64,000 nt of DNA from Muricea muricata (Eukaryota; Cnidaria; Anthozoa; Malacalcyonacea; Plexauridae): positions 11,326,383 to 11,390,382 of the forward strand of contig OY979725.1 of the NCBI GenBank assembly GCA_963855995.1, read 5' to 3'. Positions 17,322 to 28,448 of the stretch are shown here, piece after piece. A program made the translations under genes and the position numbers. Numbering within the stretch: position 1 is the stretch's first letter; each line of letters begins with the position of its first letter. Below the pieces are notes generated by a model. That model saw nothing but the letters and a program-made list of their open reading frames with translations. It was not told where the DNA came from and did no database searches.

Positions 17322-18680
17322 ATGGAGCGACTATCGCTTGTTTTTCTACTGTTTTACGCAGCCGTAACTTTAGGAAAATCTGTAAAACCCGTGGCACCAT
17401 ACGAAGAAGCATTTCATCCGCGCGAAGAGTACAGTTTACCCGAGCTTCCGTATAACTACAGCGATCTAGAACCTTACATAGACGAAGAAACGGTGAGAGT
17501 GCATTATTTGCGTCACCACGCGGGCTATACGGCGCAGTTGAATCATGTTTTGAAGGTGTGGAGAAACTCAAGCGTAAGTAAAGCGACTCTTTGTGGAGCG
17601 TTGGCATTTTTGTGGAGTTGAACGCATGAATGAGCGCAAGCTAGATTTGCATGTCAACAATAGCGCATTGTAGTGAGGTCTGAGTCCAACAGCCAGGGCA
17701 ATACCTAAATGAGTCTCCAATCAATCCAGTACCTTAGTTTTGAGTATATGTAATGTACTACGTAGCCTTTAGTGGTCTTTCTGAATCGTTCAGATGGTAT
17801 TAAGTTGCCCTCAAGTAGGCAGCTCAGGTTAAAAACCTGAGATAAAAGTTGTGCATGCTCCATTATCTACATGGTAATAGAGATCAGTGTAATGATGGTA
17901 AACTTTCCCAAGTCCTAACTAAAGTTCAAATGGCAAAAACATAACTTTATATAGATCAAAAGATCTACAATGTCACAGACTATATATATATTTTTTGTGG
18001 AAAATTGTTATGGCTCAACCCTCTTGAAAGTAGATGGGTACTCTAGGCGGCTGAACTTTGTGAATGTTTGTTTTGTTTTGTAGGAAGAAGGAACAGAACT
18101 TGCCTCAAAATCACTGGTGGAAATACTGACAAACATTGAAGAAGTCCCTGAAAGATATAAACACCACATTAAGAATGTTGGTGGTGGGTGAGTATGATTA
18201 GTAAAATGCAAGGAAAAGATGTTAATCCTATGCAATAACTGCATGTATTCTTCCATTTGTAGATATTTTAATCATGCTTTGTACTGGGCCACGCTGACCC
18301 CTAATCCAACCGGAGAAGAAGGTGAACCTGGTCCATTGACCGAGCACCTCATCTACAACACATTTGAACACACCGAGCGCTTACGAAAATGGGTAGAGCA
18401 TGAAGCATTGGACATCTTTGGTTCGGGCAACCTGTGGTTATGTGTGGATCCAAAACAACCCAAACACATCACCATTTATTCCTTAGGAAACGAAGATACC
18501 CCCTTCTCTCATGGTCTGTACCCCATTTTGCTGGTTGATGTTTGGGAGCATGCATACTACCTCAAGCACAGAAACAACAGGGCTGACTACCTTGATGCAT
18601 GGTGGAATTTAGTGAACTGGAAGACAGTTGAAGATTTAGTCCAACGATATGGTGTCAACCAATTCCATGACGAGCTATGA
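17322..18680 (+). CDS. Fe/Mn-family superoxide dismutase with signal peptide and C-terminal HDEL (predicted ER-luminal)
   Basis: Converts superoxide to hydrogen peroxide and oxygen. Exons are 17322-17573, 18084-18187 and 18263-18680, with phases 0 and 2 and good GT/AG sites, giving 257 residues. Residues 1-18 (MERLSLVFLLFYAAVTLG) form a signal peptide in place of a mitochondrial presequence. The Mn-SOD core follows: LPELPYNYSDLEPYI, the ligand His in VRVHYLRHHAGY, GGGYFNHALYW with the second His, and DVWEHAYYL with the Asp and third His. The residue equivalent to the gateway Gln of human Mn-SOD (in PNQDP) appears as Glu in GNEDTP. The protein ends FHDEL, the canonical HDEL ER-retrieval signal. 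An AATAAA at 18879 may be its polyadenylation signal. Catalytic identity is secure; ER residence is inferred from the two signals. Confidence 0.92.
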
Positions 18681-19062
18681 ACACATTGAAACTTTATTTC
18701 GACTCAAGTGAAACTACAACTAGAAATATTGTTTTTGTAATGCAAACTTTGGATATTTAAATTAAAAGATAGAAACATTGTCATACTTGAATAACATTCC
18801 ATGTTATAGCTTGTTACATGGTCTTATATTTTGGGAAAAAATTACTGTTGCACAAGGGTCATCTTTAAAACCAAAAGAATAAAACGTACCGTGAACTCAA
18901 CTGCTTTACAATGTTTTGCGTAAATTTAAGGCCAAATAATGTCCATGTTTTGAGTAGATTTTGCGCAGAAATTAGGATAATCTGAAATTAGCATAATCTG
19001 CACAAAGCTCTTTATGGTGTAATTCAAAACCACCACACCTACAGCTACTGTTCAGAATAAAC

Positions 19063-19674
19063 ATGAGCTGCAGTTACGCAAAAACAGCCTTTTCTGACAG
19101 AATGCTGAACTCGAGGTCACGTCGCATTTGTATATTTCTTTTGCAAATTTTCATCGCTCAAATCACGGCTGGAGGCGCTGTGAAACATTACTGTCCTTAT
19201 TTTAAGAATAGAGCACCGTCGCCACAAAGAAACCTTGAAAACTGTACGTGGTTTCGTGAGAATTCGTGCTGTCTTAACCATGAACTAAACGAGATACTTT
19301 CGACTATTACAACACCTTTGAAAGCGGCAAGTGAAGAATGCTCAAAGCATACGACTTACTTAATGTGCTACGTCTGCGCGCCGAATCAAGAAACATTCTA
19401 CGAAGAGGAAAGGTTGACAGTCTGCGAAGAGTTTTGCGATCGTTGGTACACATCGTGCGGTAATGCCATGTGGAAGGGATATCCTGTGCGGAATTTGTAC
19501 AAGACTGGTCGGGAATTCTGCGAAGCGAGAAAGTTTCTAGTCGCCTCAAAAGATGATAAAACGACAGGATGTTATACCTTCACGTTACAGGAAAATTCAG
19601 CGGTTGTTGTGAATACAAGTTTTAAACTGACATGGTTCTTTGTGTTGACTGTTGCTACACTATGGAGCTCTTGA
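19063..19674 (+). CDS. Folate-receptor-like secreted or GPI-anchored protein, intronless
   Basis: 203 residues. An N-terminal hydrophobic segment (RRICIFLLQIFIAQITAGG) acts as a signal peptide; translation may start at Met1 or at Met14. A cysteine-rich domain follows with HYCPYFKNRAPSPQRNLENC, NSCCLNHELNEI, YLMCYVCAPNQETFY, TVCEEFCDRWYTSCGNA and EFCEARKF. This spacing matches the folate-receptor/riboflavin-binding (Folate_rec) fold. A final hydrophobic tail (LTWFFVLTVATLW) without basic residues after it suggests GPI anchoring. The ligand cannot be deduced. The gene is convergent with its homologue at 21176-21796. Confidence 0.8.
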   Translation: MSCSYAKTAFSDRMLNSRSRRICIFLLQIFIAQITAGGAVKHYCPYFKNRAPSPQRNLENCTWFRENSCCLNHELNEILSTITTPLKAASEECSKHTTYLMCYVCAPNQETFYEEERLTVCEEFCDRWYTSCGNAMWKGYPVRNLYKTGREFCEARKFLVASKDDKTTGCYTFTLQENSAVVVNTSFKLTWFFVLTVATLWSS

Positions 19675-21175
19675 CTGAACGTGCGTCACATACAGTTGGC
19701 CGATAGCTTATGCTAATTTCAATAATGTAAAATGATTCTACAATTTTTTTAATATATTTATTTCAAATGCGAGCAATTAATTTACATACGCTTTAACATC
19801 AAGCGCAGGTGATTACAATCGACCGGAAATTATATCAGTGAGTTCAGTGATACTTCTAGTTAATATTTGTTTGTATGAAGTGCTTGAACAGTTCACATTT
19901 TTACCTATAATTTATCAATGATTTTTCGTCATGATTATATACATCTAAAAAAGCAACCTTTATTCTAATGTTATCACGTAGTCAAGTGGTGTGATTGACC
20001 TGAGTTAAGCAGGAGGGTCACATTTTGTCAAGACGCACGTTCTATCACGGATCATGTTTGAGATGAATGATGAGTTCGTCTGTAAATAGGCTGGTTACAA
20101 TCTGTGGTTACAATACACGGTCAAAATTTCACAGCAGGCATTTCTCACAGCTAAATTTTCGACGAATCTGTACGAAAATTTCGAGCAAATGAAAGGGATG
20201 GGTCTTACAACTTCACCAAAACCTACCCCTGCCATAATTTCTGCTGTGGTCACCAACCTTTGAACAATGTAATATTGGCCTTTTAAAAACGCACAGTTCA
20301 TACAAAATCGTATTACATATGAATTCAGGCTGCGCACATGCTGGTAGATTGTAGTGAACAAACACCGTTTGCGGCACGGGCTAGGAAGATTGGCGCGCAA
20401 TCAAGTCAGCCCACATAGTTGGTTGTCGATATGCCAGAAGTAGAAACGTTTGGCTATTATGTTTTGACTGTTGATAATTAGTGCTTAATACATTTTGAAA
20501 TCCTAACTGCGCCATGCCGAAGACATTCATTCATCTCGTCGTACGATCCGTAATAAAATAATGACAAAACTGTCCCTTCTATTGCTTCGTCAAGAAGGAC
20601 AATTTGACCGTATAAATATTACAGAACAGTAATGTTTGAACAGTAATGCTCCGCAATTTTACTCATGCCTCTATGCTTATCGTGTGTTCTTTCACAACAG
20701 ACGCAAGAACGCGAAAGTGCGTAATAATATATGAAAAGAGCTCTAAAAATGCAGAACAAAGTGACGCTACCTGTGTCTGCAAATGAGATATCTCTTAACG
20801 TCTGGCAAGAGATACCGTCTTGTAAATCTCTCAACATGAATGGCATGTGGAATATCTCACGTGATGTTATTGAGCTAATACTTTAGACAATACCTTGACG
20901 ATTTCTCGTTCGCCAAAATAACAAATACAAATGCTTGGAATATAAACAAAATTTGGTTGATGATAACATGAAGTACACTCGATGGGTAAGACAACTTTTG
21001 ATTTCTCTTTGACAGACCACTTTCGCTTTCCACAGGTAAATCCACATAATATGCGTCGTCCTTGTTCTCTGATACAATAAATACTCACAAAACAGCTTAG
21101 CCAGATTTAGGTTCCTCTTAGTGATACGTTTTTATATCAATGGGATTTGTTTAACCCGGAAGCACGCGTGCTTGT

Positions 21176-21796
21176 CTAGAAGACGCACAAAACAAGTAGG
21201 AAAGCCAGACATAGTAATGAGATCCAAGAGGCCCGAACAGACATAGCAAAACTTTTAAATAGTTTTACGAAGTCAAAACACCGTCCAGTAGCCGACTTTT
21301 CGACATAAAATTTCCGTGCGGCGCAAAATTCTGTTCCGTTCGAATACAACTCACGCCAGGGCACACCTTTGAGGAGCGCGTTTGCGCACATTGCGTGAAC
21401 TACGTCGCACGATTCCTCGCATACGGTTAGCATATCCCGCGTAAAGAAGTTGCTCTGCTCCGGCGAGCAGACGTAGCAGTATAAGTGATTCAATGCCTTG
21501 AGGCATTTCGCATCCGCGCCGGCCATGGGCAGGAGGTTGGAGAATATAATGGCCAATTCTTCGTTAAGACAGCATGCTTTCTCTTTATACCAAGTGCAGT
21601 TGTCAAGCGAAGGCTGTGGACTTGGTGCGCGGTTTTGGAAATAGGGACAGTACTGAGGCTGCAAACTTTGACTGCTTTCTCCGTTATGTACACAAAACAA
21701 AATACAGATAAGAGAGACATATGTTTCCTTTGTTACTATCGCTACAATCATCTTGTTTGTCCATAGACTACAAATTTCATGCTCCAAAATCCTCAC
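21176..21796 (-). CDS. Folate-receptor-like secreted or GPI-anchored protein, intronless, convergent paralog
   Basis: 206 residues. The probable signal sequence lies around residues 16-42 (MIVAIVTKETYVSLICILFC); Met16 gives a more usual signal peptide than Met1. The cysteine pattern copies the neighbour: QYCPYFQNRAPSPQPSLDNC, KACCLNEELAII, YCYVCSPEQSNFF, TVCEESCDVVHAMCANALLKG and EFCAARKFYV. It ends in a long hydrophobic tail (SWISLLCLAFLLVLCVF), again GPI-like. Identity to the neighbour is moderate and restricted to the domain, so the duplication is old. Tail-to-tail arrangement with 1.5 kb between stop codons. Confidence 0.8.
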   Translation of the reverse strand: MRILEHEICSLWTNKMIVAIVTKETYVSLICILFCVHNGESSQSLQPQYCPYFQNRAPSPQPSLDNCTWYKEKACCLNEELAIIFSNLLPMAGADAKCLKALNHLYCYVCSPEQSNFFTRDMLTVCEESCDVVHAMCANALLKGVPWRELYSNGTEFCAARKFYVEKSATGRCFDFVKLFKSFAMSVRASWISLLCLAFLLVLCVF

Positions 21797-21849
21797 ATAG
21801 AGCGTTGTTGATAAAGCCCACTTTTACAATAACGTCGATGTATAATGGG

Positions 21850-24800
21850 CCAGTTTCGTGTTGTCACGTTTATCCATAATGTACCGTCGTCATAGCTTTA
21901 TGTAAACGTCAATTCGTAGTGAAGCTTTAGTGCTACCAGTGCTCCGAGTCCGAAGATCAAAACATTGCATGCCCCCTGCTAGTCCATTTTCATCATTAAT
22001 TCACACAAATGGCTTTCTTATAAAACTAATTATCTCTGCCTCTTGCGATTGGCCGGTTTAACAAGACGAGCCTTTTTAATAGCGTCGCTCCAGGGTCTCC
22101 TCATTTTTCGAGTGTTTAACATATCATAAGCTTTTGTCAAAGTAAGTGGGTTTATGATGTTCCGATATCTGTCACGACATCGGGATCATACACAAAAGTT
22201 GGAAGCCAGAAAATGTATGGACCCAAAATATTTGTTTTATCCCCAATGTGTGAATGTGTAAATATTAACATAGAAAGGACGCTATTATTTTATTAATTGT
22301 CAATACTCGTTTATTTTCGATGACTATATGCGGTTCATGTCACGTGTGGCAAGGTTGACTGCGATATTTTATAAAATAGTGTAAAAAGAATCTGCCACGA
22401 AATTGCAACATACTTTGTTTTACCAACGCCAACCTAAAAGGCCCTGGGTAAGAGGTTGGCACGTACGTGTACCGGGGAAAGGTTCAAACTTTTCCTATTT
22501 AAGAAATAGAATTACCAAAATATGCCATATAACGACGAAACAAACTCCGAGAATCATCATCTTTTATGAAAACTCAAGATTTAAGTTATTCAAAAAACAA
22601 GACAATTCGACTTTATGGCGAAGTCATTGCAATAAGTGTCAAACCAACTGAGTATTTACAAGTTATGCTTAGATTATATAAGGTGGGATACAGAAAATAA
22701 CGTAAAGGATCATAGGGAATGTTGGCTGCTCTCCATCAAAACATTAGTTTATTTCAAATGTAACATTCATACGCTAGCCTGATTTTCTACGAAATCATGA
22801 CGCTCCACGCCAATGACCTTTCTGATAACCGCGTATTGTCTTCCTTCACCAGGCGAGGGTACCAGACCAGTACCAGACAGAGACTGAACTAAATTTGCCG
22901 GAGGGTCTATCCATATATACTCTTTGCGTGATCACATTATGATATGATTATTGATTACTGTCACAGGCGGCCATTTTGTCTGGGATATCGTGATAAAATA
23001 TTTTAACAATCCGTTGTATACCAAAGCAATAATTTAAGAAACTTAATGGTGTTGAAGGAGACAAAGTATTTGAACGTTGTTTTTACTGTAGTTCTTAACA
23101 AAATAGAACAGCATGTAAACAATAACAAGGGCCTGCAATACTAATGTGTGACAGTAGGCCCCGTTAATTAATTCGCCAAGAAAGGTGATCCTATGAAAGT
23201 CCACGGAATCACACGATTGGACTCACGGGTCATTCAGTTTTTCAATCTAATTAACGATTACAAAAACCTTCATCAGGTTTTTTAAACCAGGAATTCTATC
23301 TATCTGCAACTTACTCTGTTTAACTACTTTTAATTTAACTATTCACTCAAGTCCCAATCACATTAGCCGTATTTTAACTGTAAAATGCGGAAAGACTGGA
23401 ATATTTTTAACTCCCACAAACAAATTAATGCAGCAAATATCAATGGCAGTTAAATTTCTTTTTTCTTTGAAGTTTCGTTAAGGGAAATTTCTCCGACGTT
23501 GTTTTGACAGTTTTGTCTTCAAATTGGGAAAAAAAGTCAAGTTAAAATGTGCCATAACGGCACGGAAACTAGGTATATATCATGTGTCAAGAGTACAAGG
23601 GAACGGGTCGTCACCGGTGGCATGATTCTCCATGACCTAGAACATGTAGAAACATGCCATAGACTTTGCCATCTGTGTTTGTTTTTGATTCAATTTAAAA
23701 ACTCGCATAATCATATACAGCCGGACTTATCAAAAAATTTGCATTCCTCATTGATGCTTCAGTGGTTTGCTTTGAACGACACTAATTGAAGGTACTTCAA
23801 GAACATGTTTGTTATTCTGAATATTTACCATTGCTCAGTATGTTTATAATGCATCACAAAATGATGGATTGATGGACTTTCAATTGTGCTAGGTAATTTG
23901 ATGTTAAAAGCTGCCATTGTTTACACTCTGCTAGACTGCTACTCTGATGATTTAATATCGTATTACTCTGTATCGTGGACAGATATATATTCCAGACTAA
24001 TATATTGGTTGAAGGATTCTGTGTAGGTATTCCAATCTGACCTACTTGTAATGAGATCATTTGTAAGTATGAAATGTTATTCAATCTGGCTCTAAAATTC
24101 ATTAACTGCAGTTGATCAGAAGAGAGAAATTTGCATATTCAAAATACAACGACTTCCTGAGAATCATTTGCAGAGAGTACATATTTGCCAAAGCATATTT
24201 TGGAATAATTCAACAAGGAAGCAATGTTGATTGTAAACTGAACCCAATCTGAAAGTGTCGTAAAAAACCATTAGCGCCTGTACGTCTTCTTCTCTAGCAA
24301 GCTAGCTTAACTCTCGCTTCCTTGAATGTGCATGCAAACCTAAATCTGCTTGAAATAAATGTTGCATGAGTATGGAAGATTATACTCCGGTGGTAATGCC
24401 TTTGACACGTCAGCTTCGTCAAAATGGTGTCGATTTTCATCTGGGTAGTCACACAAACGGTACAAAGATAATAATTAAGTTAAAAAAGTTAGAATTTAAA
24501 AATACTAGTTGATTTAGCACAAATGGCACAGAATCGTCCTCTTTCAGTTCTATAGAATCACTTATCTTCCCTTGAAGGAATAGAGAGTGCTCAATGACTG
24601 CAAATAAAAGATTATTTCATAACATAGCACCATTGTACCTGAAGCTTCTTCTTTGATAATCTGTCAGAGGTATTAAAATTGTTGAATCATATTCGCTACA
24701 TCTGCGATTGTAGATATTTGTGTCAAATTGCATTCCTAAAAAGATTATTTTAGACCCAGAAACAGAATTCCTCGAAGAGCGCATTTAAGAGTGATTTTAT

Positions 24801-24980
24801 TACATCTGAGAGTACGACTATATCGAAATGAAGGTCGTATAGGTACTATTCCTGAGGCATATTTTCAGCTTGCCCGGTGTGGATATAAACTCAGAGTTAC
24901 ACCACAAACATGATTTTAAACTTAGTACATGACATCAAGACATAAAACATCAAACGTTTTCTCTTCTGTAGGACTTAGGA
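21850..24980. other. Intergenic region without a supportable gene
   Basis: Open frames of up to 82 codons occur (22403-22651, 23547-23789), but none shows a domain, low-stop extension or splice context. The CAACCTAAAAGGCCCTGGGTAAGAGGTTGGC stretch near 22430 reads like repeat-derived DNA, unclassified. Probably promoter and spacer for the neighbouring genes. Confidence 0.4.
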
Positions 24981-24982
24981 AA

Positions 24983-27900
24983 ATGTGGAAACACATTCTT
25001 CTCCTTCAAATATTTTCTATGCTTCAAGCAATTCCTGGTGATGTTCTACAGGGCCATATGAAACCTCTGGGTGAACACAGATCTCCAGAAATTGAAACAA
25101 AAGCAATCATTGGTGATCTGCATCCGCTTGAGTTCTGGGAAAAATTTGTGAAGCCAGGTGTACCCCTGTTGTTTCCCGGTGCAGCCAAAAATTCTGAGTA
25201 AGTTCGTTAAGATTCAATATCATTGTTAAGATTCGAGAAGGTTTGCTTACACCCAGGCACATCTTTTATGTGACACCTTCGTACGACCAGTTCATCGACA
25301 CGTAAAGATTGCTAGAGCGAGTGAAGTAAAATAAAGCAAAGTTATATAAATGCTCCAATCATCCGTGGTATCTAAGTCAAATGGAGCTAAACCTGATCCA
25401 GACAAAGGCATTCTGAAGTCATGCTGCACTATGTTTCGTGTTTGATCACGATCAAAGTGTCTGTTTGGGAGTAATCCAACGAACGTTCTTGCACACAGTG
25501 TCTTAACTCCAAGGTGGAGATCAAACCCACAATATCAAGACTGAAATGCTCTCATTGGAATGTCTTTATCCTTCATTGATCTCCTTATTTTTTTTGCTAA
25601 TCTCTGTTTCTTTAACTCGTTTGATATCCATTCTTCCACCTCCAGGGCGTACAAATCATGGACTGAAGAATACATGGTCAGAAAATTCGGTGACTTGGCC
25701 GTGAAGGTGGAAGCACGCTTCGAGAACGATGATTGGATACCAGTGGGAGAGATTGGATTAGGAAAAGATACCATCAAGAATTTCTTGAAAAATTACCAGG
25801 CTAAGAATTCCTATGTCATTTCGCAGATACCACAACAATTAGAGGTCGATATTGAACTGCCAGCTTGTCTGAGGTAAAGAGAATTCAGGTAAATGTACAA
25901 TAGTATAAGTAAACGAGACGAAAAACATCAATATTTGCCTTTTCTGTAGGTGTGGCTCATTCCTGAAAAATATCCAAGAAACGCATTTATTTCTATCCGC
26001 GGGAGGAGGGAAAACATTGCTCCATAGAGATCCGTTTAGTTCTATCCACTGCGTCTTCAACGGCACAAAACAATGGCTAACCATCCATCCATCACAGACA
26101 CACCTTATATACCAGTCGGATGAGTCCCTATTTGAGTACGGAGGTTTCTCTGAAATTGACGTAGATCACGTGGATCTCGAAGAGTTTCCGATGATTTCTG
26201 AAGTGAAGTATTCGAAAGTGATCATGAATAAAGGCGACTGTCTTTTCATGCCACAAGGTTCGTAGAATTTATTCACTGTTAAACTTCTTAGAATTCAAGC
26301 TAGACGGCCTGTATCTTCTCTAGGCTACTGGCATCAAGTCCGCTCTAACGGTTACATGAACACAGCCGTTTCGATTTGGTTTTCCAAAATGACGGATTTT
26401 GATCCGACTGGCTGCCCATCTGAAATACCACCATCTATGACTCTGAGAGATGTTGACGTCCTGTGGCGATACCCAGGCCACGGAGACTTTACTCATGGTA
26501 ATCACGATATATACTTGATCAAGAAGCTCTTACTATCATGGGCAGATGAAGATGGGAACATTGATCTTAACACATTAACAAAGAAATTTTTTGTGTGCGA
26601 TAAAGAAAGTAGCAAGCAGAAATTGTTTCAAGACGCTACAAAACAACGAGCACAAAAGGTAAGGGCGTCTTGTCACTATACAACGATCAGCAATCACTTT
26701 AATGCAACACCAGTAACATCATCATCAGCAACATCATTATCATCATTACGATTAGTAACATCATCAGTAAAAATCATCATTAGTAACACCATTAGTAGCA
26801 TTATCTTCAGTAACATCGTCCTCAGTAACATCATTATCAATAACATCATCATCATCATCATCAGTAGCATCATCATCTTAACATCATTAATAGCATCATC
26901 ATCATCAGTAGCATCGTCATCATCTTAGCATCATTATCAATAACATCATCACCAGTACATCATTATCAAAACCATCATAATCAGTAACATCATCATCAGT
27001 AACATCATAATCGATAACATCATCGATAACATCATCATCAGCAACATCATTAACTTAACATTATTATCAATAACACCATCATCAGCAACAACATCAAATT
27101 AACATCAATATCAATAACATCATCATCAGCAACATCGTCAACTTAACATCATTATCAATAACATCATCATCAGTAACATAGTCACCAGCAACATCTTCAT
27201 TAACATCATCATCAGCAACATCACCAGCATATACTACATTCTTTAATTCTTTGCATTCTTCTTGTAGTTCATAGAATCTTTACAAGACTCGGGTAGGGGC
27301 TCTACGACCAGAGATAGCGTGGAAAAAATGAGCATCGATAAATTAAAACAAGCAACCTTACTCTTTGCTCCAACAGACGTCTCGAATACCCTTGACTACG
27401 AATACAGTCATGTCAAGGAGGACCGAATAAGGTATTAAGCCTCGTGGATATTTAATTTGTAGTTCAAAGGCTGTGCTTGTCTTTCAAGCAAAAAATTTTC
27501 TTATACTTCATGGAAAGATCATGAAGAATGTGGACTGAGCCGACTTACGAATCGAAAAAGTTGCAATGATAAACATGAAAATGGTTATCTCCGAAGATAT
27601 TTTTACTGCTCACGTAATCCGCTTTGTTTAAACCGTATTTTTCAATAAATACAAGTATCTTTTTTTAGAAAATTGTTTCAGGATTCCTTCAAAGATAACT
27701 TGTTTGATTCAAATACATTTGTCAATGGTTATACGCAGGTACCATGCATATTTTGAACATACAGTATGATATTACGAATTCCGTAGAACATATAATATTC
27801 AGCCACAAATCTTTTAGGAACTTGGTGGATCGTTGCAAAAAGCACGTGAGATTGTTCAAGGGCTCCTAGGCAGTAAAGAAACTGGTAAATATACTGAACT

Positions 27901-28009
27901 ACAGATGAAACTGGATGATGCACTTTTCAAGTATCGTAACACGCTAGATCATGATCCAAGCATGGAAAGAGAATTATACAAACAACTCGTATTACATGAC
28001 GAACTCTAA
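24983..28009 (+). CDS. JmjC-domain 2-oxoglutarate oxygenase with signal peptide, EF-hand-like loop and HDEL tail
   Basis: Seven exons: 24983-25197, 25646-25873, 25950-26257, 26324-26658, 27268-27431, 27669-27738 and 27818-28009. All phases agree and give 503 residues. The Met at 24983 is preferred over 24929 because it starts a signal peptide (MWKHILLLQIFSMLQAIPG). The JmjC fold shows LHPLEFWEKFV and the iron-binding H173-x-D175 in LLHRDPFSS. A GTKQWLTIHP block fits co-substrate binding, and the distal His254 lies in GYWHQVRS. A DEDGNIDLNTL segment at ~residue 300 resembles an EF-hand loop. The chain ends LVLHDEL, an ER-retrieval signal. The likely role is a luminal protein hydroxylase; the substrate is unknown. 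Intron 4 holds an ATC-rich repeat. Confidence 0.85.
26700..27235. repeat. Imperfect ATC/CATCATCAGTAA minisatellite in intron 4 of the JmjC gene
   Basis: About 535 bp of variants of CATCATCAGTAACATCAT and TTATCAATAACATCATC. Read on the plus strand it extends the exon-4 frame with Ser/Ile runs, which is an artefact: the exon ends at the GTAAGG donor at 26659 and the next exon begins at 27268. Confidence 0.93.
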
Positions 28010-28448
28010 CAAAGGAGAATCGAAGGGCATTAAGAACATTTAGTTCCGCCATGCAAATTTCAAAATATTACGATTTTGCACTTGCAAGCTAATTGTTTTC
28101 AAAATCACTGGATTGCTGTCAAACACAAAAGGGCTGACTACGCTACGGTCCAAAACTACTGCTTGTACGCTCAAAGCAAATGACAACGAGAGAGAATAGC
28201 CTGATAAAAAACATCGGTTATATTTTGAAATTTTGAAAACCCCCCTCGTGTAAAACATCAACGTAAAATTATCAATATTTATTATCAAATGAATTTATTT
28301 ATTTATATCATTTTGTATATTTATCGTATTGCTTTGACACAAAAACCAGACTATTAAAACTTAAAATATAAAAAAATTGTAAATCATTAAAATTCTCTCA
28401 TTAATAATCATTTAGAGCTCCTCTTGTTCATCATATTTTTTGCATTCA

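Noticed and set aside
17284..17607. 107-codon minus-strand frame
   Set aside because: Antisense to SOD exon 1, whose protein motifs are unambiguous.
22403..23789. Open frames at 22403-22651 and 23547-23789
   Set aside because: Short, no homology recognised, no splice context, composition like the surrounding non-coding DNA.
26659..26928. Ser/Ile-rich continuation of JmjC exon 4
   Set aside because: It is intronic ATC repeat beyond a GTAAGG donor; the next exon at 27268 restores a normal coding sequence and leads to the HDEL terminus.
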